Shown here in pieces: positions 28,777 through 36,914 of a stretch of DNA of 64,000 nucleotides (its first letter is position 1; each line of letters opens with the position of its first letter). The notes below the pieces were generated by a model that was not told where the DNA came from, ran no database searches, and saw nothing but the letters and a program-made list of their open reading frames with translations. The translations under genes were made by a program, and so were the position numbers. Source of the stretch: Deltaproteobacteria bacterium (GTDB lineage Bacteria > Myxococcota > XYA12-FULL-58-9); NCBI GenBank assembly GCA_016218825.1, contig JACRCV010000091.1:62001-126000 (forward strand). The letters are read 5' to 3'.

Positions 28777-29621
28777 ACCCGCACCGCGATCACCCGACGG
28801 ATCAGAAACGCACCGAGCAGCTCCATCACCAAGACCAGGCCGACCATCGAATAGCCGAACCAGTGGTGCATCATCGGCCGGGTGAGGTCGGGGCGAACGG
28901 CGTCGAACGCGATCCACACGAACAGCGGCATCACGCCGATGATCATCCCCTGGAGCTTGCCCTGGGCGGTGAGGGCCCGGATCCGGCCCTCGATGCGGAA
29001 GCGCTCGCGGATGGTGTCGGAGAGGGTGTCGAGCATCTCCGCCATGTTGCCGCCCACCGCCTTCGCGGTGTTGATCGCGGTCACCACCAGCGCCAGGTCC
29101 TCGGACTCCACCCGGAGCGCCAGGTTGTCGAGCGCCTCCTCCTGCGACTTGCCGAGCCGCACCTCGCGCACCGCGAGCGCGAACTCCTGCGACAGCGGCA
29201 CGTTGGCGTTCTTCGCGACCTCGTCCATCGCCTGGTACAGCGTCATCCCGGCGCGAAACGCCGACGCCAGCCCGACGAGCGCGTCGACCAGCTGGCGCTC
29301 GAAGAGCTTGACGCGGCGGGCGCGGTAGAACTGGGTGAGCAAGGTCGGCGACGCCAGACCGAAGAGCACCAGGAGCACGGGGGCGATCGGGCCGAAGAGC
29401 AAGAGCCCGAGCGCCGCGCCGATCGCGGTCACCGCGAGGGTCAGCACCACGAGCTGCTGCGGCCCGACGAAGAAGAACATCTCCGACAGATCGGTGATCG
29501 TCTTCGCGAGGTAGCGCTCGCGGTACTCCTCGAAGGCGCGCGACAACACCCCGGCGACCAGGGTCGCGAGGAAGAAGACCGCGCCGGCGGTGAACAAGAC
29601 CAGGAGCAGGTTCAGGGTCAC
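28773..29621 (-). CDS. tadB: Tad pilus inner-membrane platform protein TadB
   Basis: 282 residues, T2SF domain. N-terminal helix (LLLVLFTAGAVFFLATLVAG), paired helices near 55-95, core FERQLVDALVGLASAFRAGM and SLxQEFALAVREVRLGKSQE, and C-terminal helices. Partner of TadC in the membrane platform. It begins 29 bases after cpaB with no gene between, so tadZ, the secretin and tadA, which usually separate cpaB from tadB, are missing here. Confidence 0.92.
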   Translation of the reverse strand: MTLNLLLVLFTAGAVFFLATLVAGVLSRAFEEYRERYLAKTITDLSEMFFFVGPQQLVVLTLAVTAIGAALGLLLFGPIAPVLLVLFGLASPTLLTQFYRARRVKLFERQLVDALVGLASAFRAGMTLYQAMDEVAKNANVPLSQEFALAVREVRLGKSQEEALDNLALRVESEDLALVVTAINTAKAVGGNMAEMLDTLSDTIRERFRIEGRIRALTAQGKLQGMIIGVMPLFVWIAFDAVRPDLTRPMMHHWFGYSMVGLVLVMELLGAFLIRRVIAVRV

Positions 29622-29650
29622 GGGCTATCCCTCGCCGAGCGCCGCGCCGC

Positions 29651-30481
29651 TCACGGCACGGCCTGGAGCTCGGCGCGCCGGCCGCCGCGGATGATCTCCA
29701 CCTTGAAGATCTTCGACTGGGTGCGCGAGATCTGCTTCGAGCGCTCGCCGGTCAACAGCGTCTTCACGGTGGTGCGAGCGTCGGCGAGGTCGGCGATCTC
29801 GTTGTCCTCGGAGTTGCGCAGCGACAGGTAGAGAGTGCCGAGGTCCTGCGCCAACACCAGCATCTCCGCGGCCTCGGGGAGCACGTGCACGGTCACGGTG
29901 TTGAAGGCCCGCTCGTTCTCGGTGAGCAGACGCATGTTGGTCTGGCCGCCGATGCGGCCGGTGGCGAGGACGATGACGTTCTGCAGCATCGTCACCGAGC
30001 TCATCTCCCGCGAGGTCGGGTCGCGGAAGATCCCGATCACGTCGACGTGATCGCCGGGCTCGATCCAATGATGCACCGAGCTCTCCGGGCTCACCCGAAT
30101 CGAGACCGCGCGCCCCTTCTTCTGCACCGCGTCGGCGAGGTGCTGATCACCGGTCTTGGTGTGGATGTGCTGGTACAGCAGCATGTCACCGCGCTTGATG
30201 TCGATCGCCAGCTTGCGCCCGAAGACCGGCGTGCCCTTGTTGACGTCGGCGACCGTGATCACCGACTCGGTGACGATGGTCTTCGGCACCTCGATCACCG
30301 TGAGGTTCTCTTTGGTCAGGGTGTCGCCGGCTCCGAGGTTGCGCGACGCCGCCAGCACCTTCTGCGGCGCCCACTGATCCGAGATCTGATCGGTGCGCTG
30401 TTTGATGGTCAGAAAGGCCACGAGCGCCGCGAGCACCGCGAAGACCGCGGCGAGCAGCACCGGCAAACGTCCCTGCAACAT
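29651..30481 (-). CDS. cpaB: Flp pilus assembly protein CpaB/RcpC
   Basis: 276 residues. Single N-terminal membrane anchor (LLAAVFAVLAALVAFLTI), then a SAF-type domain (VLAASRNLGAGDTLTKENLT; GTPVFGRKLAIDIKRGDML) and the RcpC half (VSPESSVHHWIEPGDHVDVI). CpaB works in the periplasm with the Tad secretin channel. The start is 20 bases after the pilin gene stop. The C-terminal ~40 residues are basic and unfamiliar. Confidence 0.92.
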   Translation of the reverse strand: MLQGRLPVLLAAVFAVLAALVAFLTIKQRTDQISDQWAPQKVLAASRNLGAGDTLTKENLTVIEVPKTIVTESVITVADVNKGTPVFGRKLAIDIKRGDMLLYQHIHTKTGDQHLADAVQKKGRAVSIRVSPESSVHHWIEPGDHVDVIGIFRDPTSREMSSVTMLQNVIVLATGRIGGQTNMRLLTENERAFNTVTVHVLPEAAEMLVLAQDLGTLYLSLRNSEDNEIADLADARTTVKTLLTGERSKQISRTQSKIFKVEIIRGGRRAELQAVP

Positions 30482-30501
30482 GCGAGATCCCCTGTCGCGC
30501 C

Positions 30502-30972
30502 CTACGGGATGGGCAGCGTGATCACCGAGTGAAACGAGTTGATGTATACGTCAAAGGCGTTCAAGAACAACACCAACACCGAGGTTCGAGTGCCGGTCGT
30601 CGGGTCCACCAGGTCGGCCTGATGCGGCTTCGGCACCACCGGCAAGAACAACAGCGCCGCCCACACCGCCACGATGAGCGCATACTCGGTGATCGCCTGG
30701 CCACGCTCGCGCCGGCGCGCTGCACTTGCGCGGCGTTGCGCCCCGCGCCCCACTCCAGCGGGCACCGAGCAGCTGGCTTTGCCAGTGCGAGGTGCGGGGG
30801 CACGGGGGGACGCAGAGCCGGCGCTCCACGTTCGGCGTGGTCCGCGGACGGCGTGCCGGCGGGAGGTCCCCCCGCTAGGTTGGCTGGGGGTGGGGAGCGC
30901 CGCGGCGGCCGCGGCGCGGGAACCAAATAGAGACGAGAGCTGTCTAGTAGCACGCTCGCTCTTCACCGTCAT
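30502..30972 (-). CDS. Flp-type prepilin with an abnormally long leader (repeat inserted in frame)
   Basis: 156 residues. The prepilin site is RRRERG-QAITEYALIVAV, with cleavage after Gly91 and the conserved Glu at +5, followed by the hydrophobic helix, so the mature protein is ~65 residues. A normal leader is ~10-25 residues; here it is 91, because a ~210-base GC-rich repeat (30717-30928) sits in frame between MTVKSERATRQLSSL and the basic ARRRERG end. The start is firm: its ATG overlaps the upstream stop (ATGA, 30969-30972). Alternatively an internal GTG at 30765 or 30753 within the insert would restore a ~20-residue leader. Whether peptidase accepts the long form is unknown. Confidence 0.82.
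   Translation of the reverse strand: MTVKSERATRQLSSLFGSRAAAAAALPTPSQPSGGTSRRHAVRGPRRTWSAGSASPRAPAPRTGKASCSVPAGVGRGAQRRASAARRRERGQAITEYALIVAVWAALLFLPVVPKPHQADLVDPTTGTRTSVLVLFLNAFDVYINSFHSVITLPIP
30717..30928 (-). repeat. ~210-base multi-hairpin repeat element inside the pilin leader
   Basis: Four inverted repeats lie in 155 bases: GCGCCGCGG/CCGCGGCGC (30897-30917), GTCCGCGGAC (30840-30849), CCACG/CGTGG (30826-30840) and CTGGC/GCCAG (30773-30785). The 37 bases at 30892-30928 match 14079-14115 at 36 positions. Boundaries are inferred from where the pilin leader stops looking like pilin; no clear target duplication was found. It resembles REP/MITE-type dispersed elements, but no transposase is seen. 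Confidence 0.7.
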
Positions 30973-31715
30973 CGCTCCTCCTGCCAGGTGATGCTGACGC
31001 TGACCCGCGGCGTCTCCGGCGTCGCGTCGCTCTCGGTCGCGAGCAGCGTGACCTGCCGCCTGGCGTCGGCGTACGTGAGGTACGCCTGCCGGTCGCCGGC
31101 ATTCGCGCCCAGGTGCTCGCGCCGCACGCCGCCGGCGAGGGCGGTGTCGTAATAGCGCACGATCTCGTCGAGGTGCGCCCGGCACGACAACAACACCTGA
31201 CTGGTCGCGACCCCGTGATCGCGGGCGCCGTCGTCGCTCACCACCTCGCAATCAGGCGGCACCGGCACCGGCGCCGGCTCGGGCGCGCGCCACAGATCGC
31301 GGACGCTCGCGACGATCACCGTCTCGCCGCCGACCTGCGACACGAACACCGCTCGGGCCCACGGATCCTTCAGGTCCTGCGCCATCACCCACTCACCGGC
31401 CCCGGTGCCGCGCCGCTCCACCGCGTAGCCCTGGCTGCGCCAGATGCCTTCGTAGCGGTCGGCGACCTGGCGCACCGAGTCCTCGGTCAACGCATAGCCC
31501 ATCTCCCGCCACACCCCGGCGGTGCGCAGCGCCTCCCCCATCGGGAAGAAGCGCGCCCCGGGGTAAGCCGGCACCAGGCGGCTGAGGTTCGCGAAGGTCG
31601 GTGCTTCGTCGGCCCGCGCCTTCGCCACCTCCCGGCGCGCCGCGAGCACCCCGGCGACCGCCGCACCCGCCACCAGCACCGCACCGATGGCGATCAAAGC
31701 CAAGAGGCGTCTCAT
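30969..31715 (-). CDS. Tad-cluster protein of unknown function with N-terminal anchor
   Basis: 248 residues. An N-terminal hydrophobic helix (LLALIAIGAVLVAGAAVAGVLAA, interrupted here by no charge) acts as signal anchor; the rest is periplasmic, with ~100 residues of mixed structure, a Pro-rich hinge (APEPAPVPVPPDCEVV) and a C-terminal domain with two Cys (DCEV, SCRAHLDEI). I recognise no family. ATGA overlaps join it to the pseudopilin gene before it and the pilin gene after it, so it is likely a dedicated part of this pilus operon. Confidence 0.65.
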   Translation of the reverse strand: MRRLLALIAIGAVLVAGAAVAGVLAARREVAKARADEAPTFANLSRLVPAYPGARFFPMGEALRTAGVWREMGYALTEDSVRQVADRYEGIWRSQGYAVERRGTGAGEWVMAQDLKDPWARAVFVSQVGGETVIVASVRDLWRAPEPAPVPVPPDCEVVSDDGARDHGVATSQVLLSCRAHLDEIVRYYDTALAGGVRREHLGANAGDRQAYLTYADARRQVTLLATESDATPETPRVSVSITWQEER

Positions 31716-32941
31716 CGCGCCTCCCAGCAGCCGCGGCGCTGCGCTTCGTCACAGCCCATGAAGTACGGCCCGCGCTTCTCGAGGGCGCGGACGTAGTCGC
31801 TGTCGGCCGGGCGCTGCGGGTCGACGTAGAGCGGGCCGCTCTCGAATTTGTGCACCGGACTGCCGTCCTCGTCTTCCTGCGCCGTGCCGCCGGTGTCTGC
31901 GAAGATGCTGACCTGGCCGGCCGCCAGATCGGTGTCGGTGTCCACCGCGGGCCGACTCAGCCGGCCGTCGCTATAGGGCCGGGAGAAGACGTGCGCCTCG
32001 GGCTTCTCCGGCGGAACACCGGTGAGGCTGGCGAGCGCGGTCTTCAGCTGGTCGGGGAGGCGGTCGGTCATCCCGGCGAGCGCGGTGATGATCGTCAGGA
32101 TCGGGCCGAGCGGCAACGCCTCCAACCCGTGCTGGCTCACCTGCTTGACGATGTTCACGAAGTGGGTGTCGTCGCGCGCCGCGGTCGTCGCACCGGGGTT
32201 CGCGGACCAGCCCTGACTCACCCGCCAGGAGTCGGCGAGGAGCGTCGCCTGGATGTCGCGGCCGGCCCGGTCTCGGAGCTGCCAGCCGGCCGGCACGAAG
32301 CGCGACAAGTCGGCGCCGACGTCCTTCCCGAGCCGCGCCAGCCCGAGCATGCGCGCGGCGTCGGCGGGCCGCAGCGGCGGCAAGAGGGTCAAGGTCGCGG
32401 TCGAGGTCACCTGGCCCTTCGCGTTGAGCTTCATGCGCTCGGTCGGCCCGACCAGGACGTCGTTGACGTCGCCGCCCACCTGCAAGAGCTGCAGCACCCA
32501 CCACAGCCCGGAGAGCGGCGCGGAGAACGACGGGTTCCCCCACTCCGGCACCAGCTGCAGCTCGCGGTTCCGGAGGTCGCTCGCGGTCGGCGGCACGAAC
32601 AGCGCCGTCATCGTCGTGCCGGTGACGATGGGGTTCAACAGCGTGCGGCTCCTCGAGCCGTCGAGGTCGGTGTAGACCCGGCCGAGCTCCGCGATGACCT
32701 CGGTTTGCGCGGTGCTGAAGCTCTCCTGATGATCGAAGCTCTCGGTGCCGTAGCTCGACAGCGGCTTCAGGCTCAGCGCCCAGGCGCCGTAGCGCGCGAT
32801 CTCGAGGGCGCGGACGCGAAACACCCCGGCGTCGCACAGATAGAGCGAGCCGTAGGTGAGGGCCACGAACAGCGGCATCACGATCGCGAACTCGGTGAGC
32901 GAGGCGCCGCGCTCGCTTTGGCGCTGGTAACGGTTCGGCAT
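31712..32941 (-). CDS. TadE-type pseudopilin
   Basis: 409 residues. Prepilin-like start: RQSERG-ASLTEFAIVMPLFVALTYG, with Glu at +5 after the Gly, then the hydrophobic helix; TadE family. The remaining ~370 residues are far longer than a standard TadE (~150-200) and show no known domain. Start ATG 32941 shares one base with the previous stop, and the stop shares four bases with the next start, a tightly coupled operon. Confidence 0.8.
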   Translation of the reverse strand: MPNRYQRQSERGASLTEFAIVMPLFVALTYGSLYLCDAGVFRVRALEIARYGAWALSLKPLSSYGTESFDHQESFSTAQTEVIAELGRVYTDLDGSRSRTLLNPIVTGTTMTALFVPPTASDLRNRELQLVPEWGNPSFSAPLSGLWWVLQLLQVGGDVNDVLVGPTERMKLNAKGQVTSTATLTLLPPLRPADAARMLGLARLGKDVGADLSRFVPAGWQLRDRAGRDIQATLLADSWRVSQGWSANPGATTAARDDTHFVNIVKQVSQHGLEALPLGPILTIITALAGMTDRLPDQLKTALASLTGVPPEKPEAHVFSRPYSDGRLSRPAVDTDTDLAAGQVSIFADTGGTAQEDEDGSPVHKFESGPLYVDPQRPADSDYVRALEKRGPYFMGCDEAQRRGCWEAR

Positions 32942-34677
32942 CAGTGCATCCACACGTTGTCGGCGAAGAGCTGCGCCAAGATCCCGCCCACCCCGAGCCG
33001 CGATGCGAGGCCGGTGATCGCGGCGTTCTTCGGCGCCAGCCGCGCGCCCCAGTAAGGATTGAAGAGGTTCGGCGGCTCCCGCCAGGCGCCGGGCCGATGG
33101 TAGTACACCTGCGCCCGCGCCAGGACGTTGACGCCGCGCAGCAGGCCGCTCTGCAGCAGGCCCTCGCCGCCGATCTCGGCGTCGACCTTGCCGGCGAGGG
33201 CGCCGCGCCGGAGCTCGAACTTCAGGTCGCCAGGGCCCCCGAGCGCCATCCCCGACGGCGGCTTGTTCAACATCACCCAGACGTCGGGCTGGTTGAAGCT
33301 CGACCTCTCCACCTCCAGGCCGCTCGGCTTGGCCGCGAACGGCAAGTACGGGCTCATGCCGCCGTGCGGCGCCAAGAACGCCTGCCAGGTGTGGTCGACG
33401 TCGTTCTCGGTCTCGCAGTTGCTCGGATCCAAGCCGTAGCGCCGCGGTGTCGTCATCAACCCGCCCCAACGAACAAACGCGGTCAAGCGATTGCCGCCGT
33501 AGCCCGCGGGTTTTCGATGCTCGCGGCCGTCGCCGTAGCGGCAGTGCCGGCTGTGCTCGGCCCCCGACTGGACGCTGAAGAACCCAGACTCGGCGAGGTT
33601 GCCGGGCAGCATCCGAATCAACATCGGCAGATCCTTGGCGACGATGGCCTCACCGATCGCGAGGTCGCTGTGCTCGGCGTCCTTCGCACCAGTCTCGGCG
33701 AGCGCGTCGGCGCTGCTGCCGTCGGTCTGCAACAGCTTGGTGGTGCCGATGGGGTCACCGTCCAGCCACTCTTTCATCTTGTTGGCGCCGCCGAACAGAT
33801 TGCTCGGACCGCGGGCGTTGCTGCCGGTGAGGCCCGACAACATGCTGACGGCTTCGCCGAGCAGCGCAAACAGATCGCGCGAGACGATAAACGACGGCCG
33901 GCTCTTGACGACCGCGCTGTAACGCGAGGCGTTGGCGATCTCTGTCATGATCCTCTTCGCGTCTCTTGCCGCCGCCGAGTCCGAGTCCCCCGCCATGCTG
34001 ACGACCGCCTCCCAGTCGATCGCGGTGACGTACGACGCCACGTTCAGACCGTCGAGCGCGATGGAGAGCGGCGTCGGCACGGCGTCGGGGTCGTTCGCGG
34101 TCGCGATGGCCGCGCCGCCGTCCGCTACCTGCAAGCCGGTGGCGACCACGTAGAGCCCGGCCGCGGCCAACATCGCCCAGTTCTTGGTGGTCTGCAGCTT
34201 GATGTAGTTGGGCACGAAGCGCTCCATGCTCGCCACTGCCGGGCGCGCGATGTCGTCGTAGAACGCCTCGAGCGCCCGGCCGACGCTGGTCGCGAGGGTC
34301 GCGAACGTCTGCAGGGCAGGAAACGCCCGCGACAGCGTCCCGAGCCAATTGCCGAGCGACAGAAACCAGTCGCCCAAGTACCCCGCCATCCCTTCGACCG
34401 CGGTCATGTTCGACAGTAATGATTGCGCCTCCATCGCCTGGACGTAGTTGGCGACCTGGGCGCGGTTGGTCATCGCGATGAAGTTGAAGCTGCGCGCCTC
34501 CATGGTCGCGAGCGAGTAGGCGGCGGCGTCGGCGGCGTTCTGCAGCTCGATCTTCTCGTACACCGCGCGCGACAGGTTGTACGAGGTGTACATGCCGATC
34601 GCCAAGACCACGAGGCCGACGACCGCCACCAGGACCGCCTGGCCGCGCTCGGTGCGACGCGCGCGCCGGGCTCTCAT
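32941..34677 (-). CDS. TadG-type pilus assembly protein
   Basis: 578 residues. The N-terminus RRTERG-QAVLVAVVGLVVLAIG, followed by KIELQNAADAAAYSLATMEA, matches the Tad/TadE-TadG N-terminal family (the QNAADAAA signature is typical of TadG). The usual vWA domain is not seen; the rest is a long mostly helical region with hydrophobic segments (~135-150). Likely an envelope-spanning assembly component. The start overlaps the preceding gene's stop by ATGA at 34674-34677. Confidence 0.78.
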   Translation of the reverse strand: MRARRARRTERGQAVLVAVVGLVVLAIGMYTSYNLSRAVYEKIELQNAADAAAYSLATMEARSFNFIAMTNRAQVANYVQAMEAQSLLSNMTAVEGMAGYLGDWFLSLGNWLGTLSRAFPALQTFATLATSVGRALEAFYDDIARPAVASMERFVPNYIKLQTTKNWAMLAAAGLYVVATGLQVADGGAAIATANDPDAVPTPLSIALDGLNVASYVTAIDWEAVVSMAGDSDSAAARDAKRIMTEIANASRYSAVVKSRPSFIVSRDLFALLGEAVSMLSGLTGSNARGPSNLFGGANKMKEWLDGDPIGTTKLLQTDGSSADALAETGAKDAEHSDLAIGEAIVAKDLPMLIRMLPGNLAESGFFSVQSGAEHSRHCRYGDGREHRKPAGYGGNRLTAFVRWGGLMTTPRRYGLDPSNCETENDVDHTWQAFLAPHGGMSPYLPFAAKPSGLEVERSSFNQPDVWVMLNKPPSGMALGGPGDLKFELRRGALAGKVDAEIGGEGLLQSGLLRGVNVLARAQVYYHRPGAWREPPNLFNPYWGARLAPKNAAITGLASRLGVGGILAQLFADNVWMH

Positions 34678-35654
34678 TCGACCGTGAACCAGACCGGCTC
34701 GCGCTGGTTCTTCGCGAACAGGTTGGACTGCATCTGCATCGCGTGGGTGCCGTGCAGCGGGATCAGATACACGCCGTAGCGCTCGGCGACGTAGCGCAGG
34801 GTGCGCACCTCCTTGCTCCACTGCGTCGAGGTGAAGAAGCGGTCGAGCGGCCCGTCGTCGTCGCCCTGGCGCACCGCCTCGTCGAGGTATTGGCCGGCGT
34901 GCGCGCCGCGGGCGACCTTGGCCTTGAATTGGCTCCAGTCGGAGAGGTCGGAGCGCAGCTGTTGGGTGTCGAGGAGCACTTGCGCGATCCAGACCTCGAA
35001 GATGATCTTGTTCACCAGCGGGATCTTCAGCGGATAGAGCAAGCGCACGTCCACGCCCAGGCGCCCGGGCTGGACCTCGGGCTTCTCGGTCGCCACCCAG
35101 TGGTTGAAGGCCGCGTCGTCGAAGTCGATCTCCTGCTCGGCCGCCGGGTAGAGGAGCGCGCCCTTGAGGTCGAGCTCGATGGCCTTCCCTTGCTGCAGCT
35201 CCACCCACTCCTTCCACGCCGCGAACGCGTTCTCGGTGGCCTTGTCGACCTCGAGGTCGATGAGCGACACGTCCTGGGCCAGGCCCGGCAGCTCGACGCC
35301 CAAGAGGTCGCCGGCCATGCGCTCGAGGGTCGCGGCGCCGGTGTCCACCGCCTCGGTGATCTCGGCGGCGGCCTTGGTCTTCGCCCACGCCAGGAGCAGG
35401 TTGGTCACGGTGTCGGTGCGCAGGTACACCGGCAGCGCGGCGATCAACGCGGCGTTGCGCATCACGTTCCAGTTGGCGTTGTGAACCACGCCGGCGCGGG
35501 CGGCGTTGTAGGCGGCGTACTCGGCCATGATGCGGCCGTGCTCGACGAGCATGATCTGCAGCGCGCCCAGGACCACGAACACCATCACCGGCATGACGAT
35601 GGCGGTCTCGACCAGCGCTTGACCCGACTCCGCTCTGCGGATCCGACGGCTCAT
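34674..35654 (-). CDS. TadE-type pseudopilin (first gene of Tad run)
   Basis: 326 residues. RRAESG-QALVETAIVMPVMVFVVLG has the prepilin Gly, Glu at +5 and hydrophobic helix of TadE. The C-terminal ~290 residues are unfamiliar and helical, with a LLYPLKIPLVNKIIFEV segment. ATG 35654 was taken; a TTG nine bases further upstream is in frame and possible. It opens the leftward pilus cluster; the next gene upstream (35708) ends 53 bases away. Confidence 0.78.
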   Translation of the reverse strand: MSRRIRRAESGQALVETAIVMPVMVFVVLGALQIMLVEHGRIMAEYAAYNAARAGVVHNANWNVMRNAALIAALPVYLRTDTVTNLLLAWAKTKAAAEITEAVDTGAATLERMAGDLLGVELPGLAQDVSLIDLEVDKATENAFAAWKEWVELQQGKAIELDLKGALLYPAAEQEIDFDDAAFNHWVATEKPEVQPGRLGVDVRLLYPLKIPLVNKIIFEVWIAQVLLDTQQLRSDLSDWSQFKAKVARGAHAGQYLDEAVRQGDDDGPLDRFFTSTQWSKEVRTLRYVAERYGVYLIPLHGTHAMQMQSNLFAKNQREPVWFTVE

Positions 35655-35707
35655 CCGAGCCAAACTCTACACTGCGCCCTCTACCGGGTCCACGGCGCGC
35701 GCGGTCT

Positions 35708-36385
35708 CTACTTCGCGGGCTTCCCGGTCGCCGGACCCCGGCCCTTGCCGGGACGTACATCCCACGCCTTCCCCGCGCGTTGCCCGGTCGCGGTGACGCG
35801 CTTCACGGTCATGAACGACGTGCGCCACACCCCGGGGTCAGCCTGCGCCAACAGCCCCCTGGCGCCGGCGAGCGCCGCCGCGAAGCGCTGTTGTCGGGCC
35901 TGCGTGCCCATCGCCCCGGTGTAGATCGACTGCGAGCGCACCACGCGACTCGGATCCTCGCGCTCCAGCGCGCTCAAGAACGGACCGACGTCGGCACCGC
36001 CGAGATAGCCGAGCGCCCAGACACAGGCATCGAACGACCAGTACTCGCAGTCGTCGGTCACCACCATCGGCTCCATGCGCGCCATCAGGCTCGACGCGGC
36101 GCCGGTCGCCCTTCGCCCCAAGGTCGCGAGCGCCTTCGCGAGGTGGCCGACACACAAGCTGTTCGGCGCCATCTCGACACACGCCGCCAGCACCTCGACG
36201 TGCTCGGCCGCGAGTCGCCCCGCGCGCCCCTCTTCGCGCAGCGCCAGGGCGGCGACGTCGGCCTTGTCAGGCACGTCCTCGACGAGCTCGGCGTAGACCA
36301 GAAGCGTCTCTTCGACCGAGAGCTCCTTGAGCATCATCACCGCCGGATCTTGTGCCGGATCGTCGCCACGCGGTGCATCAACCAT
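35708..36385 (-). CDS. HEAT-like helical protein of unknown function
   Basis: 225 residues, all-helical, cytosolic. Units such as AALALREEGRAGRLAAEHVE, VGHLAKALATLGRR and FDACVWALGYLGGADV look like HEAT/Armadillo-type repeats, which usually bind other proteins. A basic Gly/Pro/Lys tail (VRPGKGRGPATGKPAK) closes it. The start ATG 36385 is divergent from the gene at 36501. It runs in the same direction as the Tad cluster and may be its first gene, but no family link is known. Confidence 0.6.
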   Translation of the reverse strand: MVDAPRGDDPAQDPAVMMLKELSVEETLLVYAELVEDVPDKADVAALALREEGRAGRLAAEHVEVLAACVEMAPNSLCVGHLAKALATLGRRATGAASSLMARMEPMVVTDDCEYWSFDACVWALGYLGGADVGPFLSALEREDPSRVVRSQSIYTGAMGTQARQQRFAAALAGARGLLAQADPGVWRTSFMTVKRVTATGQRAGKAWDVRPGKGRGPATGKPAK

Positions 36386-36500
36386 CGCGTCTTCCCTCTA
36401 AGCTGCGAGGCGGCACGATCGCCGCCGAAGATCTTCGCAACTCTGCTCCGCCGCGGCCGAAAATCCAAGCGCTGTACCCAACCAAAAGAGGGAGACGATC

Positions 36501-36878
36501 ATGATTCAAGCTACGAACGGTGTGTTCATGCCCGCGATGTCCCAGGCCAAGAAGGCCAGCGCGTCGGGCAATCAGATCAGCGGTCCCGAGGCCAAGGCGA
36601 TCGTCAAGACGATGACCAAGGCCCTGAAGGCCGAGTATGACGGCGCCGACAGCTCGAAGGGCTTGGCACGCGACCGCGACGTCCTGGCGCGCACCGCCAA
36701 GGCGATCGTGCGCAACGCCAAGAAGGGCAAGTGGGGCATCAACGCCAACGCCGTCGCCGCGTTCAAGGAGGCGTTCGGTCCCGAGATGAACGGCAAGGCC
36801 GGCACGGTCGGCGCGCTGGTGGAGAAGATCCGAGACCAAGCCCGCGCCAACTCGTCCAGCTACACCTACCACGGCTAG
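36501..36878 (+). CDS. small Lys/Ala-rich protein of unknown function
   Basis: 125 residues, hydrophilic and mostly helical, with no Cys; GAGGGAGA eight bases ahead of the ATG is a strong ribosome site. The body (KAIVKTMTKALKAEYDG, ARTAKAIVRNAKKGKWGINA) is basic and alternates charged and small residues, as in nucleic-acid or protein binders. No family recognised. It lies 36 bases before the kinase gene in the same direction, so it may belong with the kinase/ligase pair. Confidence 0.65.
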   Translation: MIQATNGVFMPAMSQAKKASASGNQISGPEAKAIVKTMTKALKAEYDGADSSKGLARDRDVLARTAKAIVRNAKKGKWGINANAVAAFKEAFGPEMNGKAGTVGALVEKIRDQARANSSSYTYHG

Positions 36879-36914
36879 CCGGACCGAACCGAGCCACCCT
36901 CGCAGGACGCTCGC

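Noticed and set aside
30717-30928. Small RNA gene instead of repeat element
   Set aside because: Hairpins suggest structure, but no promoter or terminator of its own is visible, and the repeated core at 14.1 kb favours a dispersed element.
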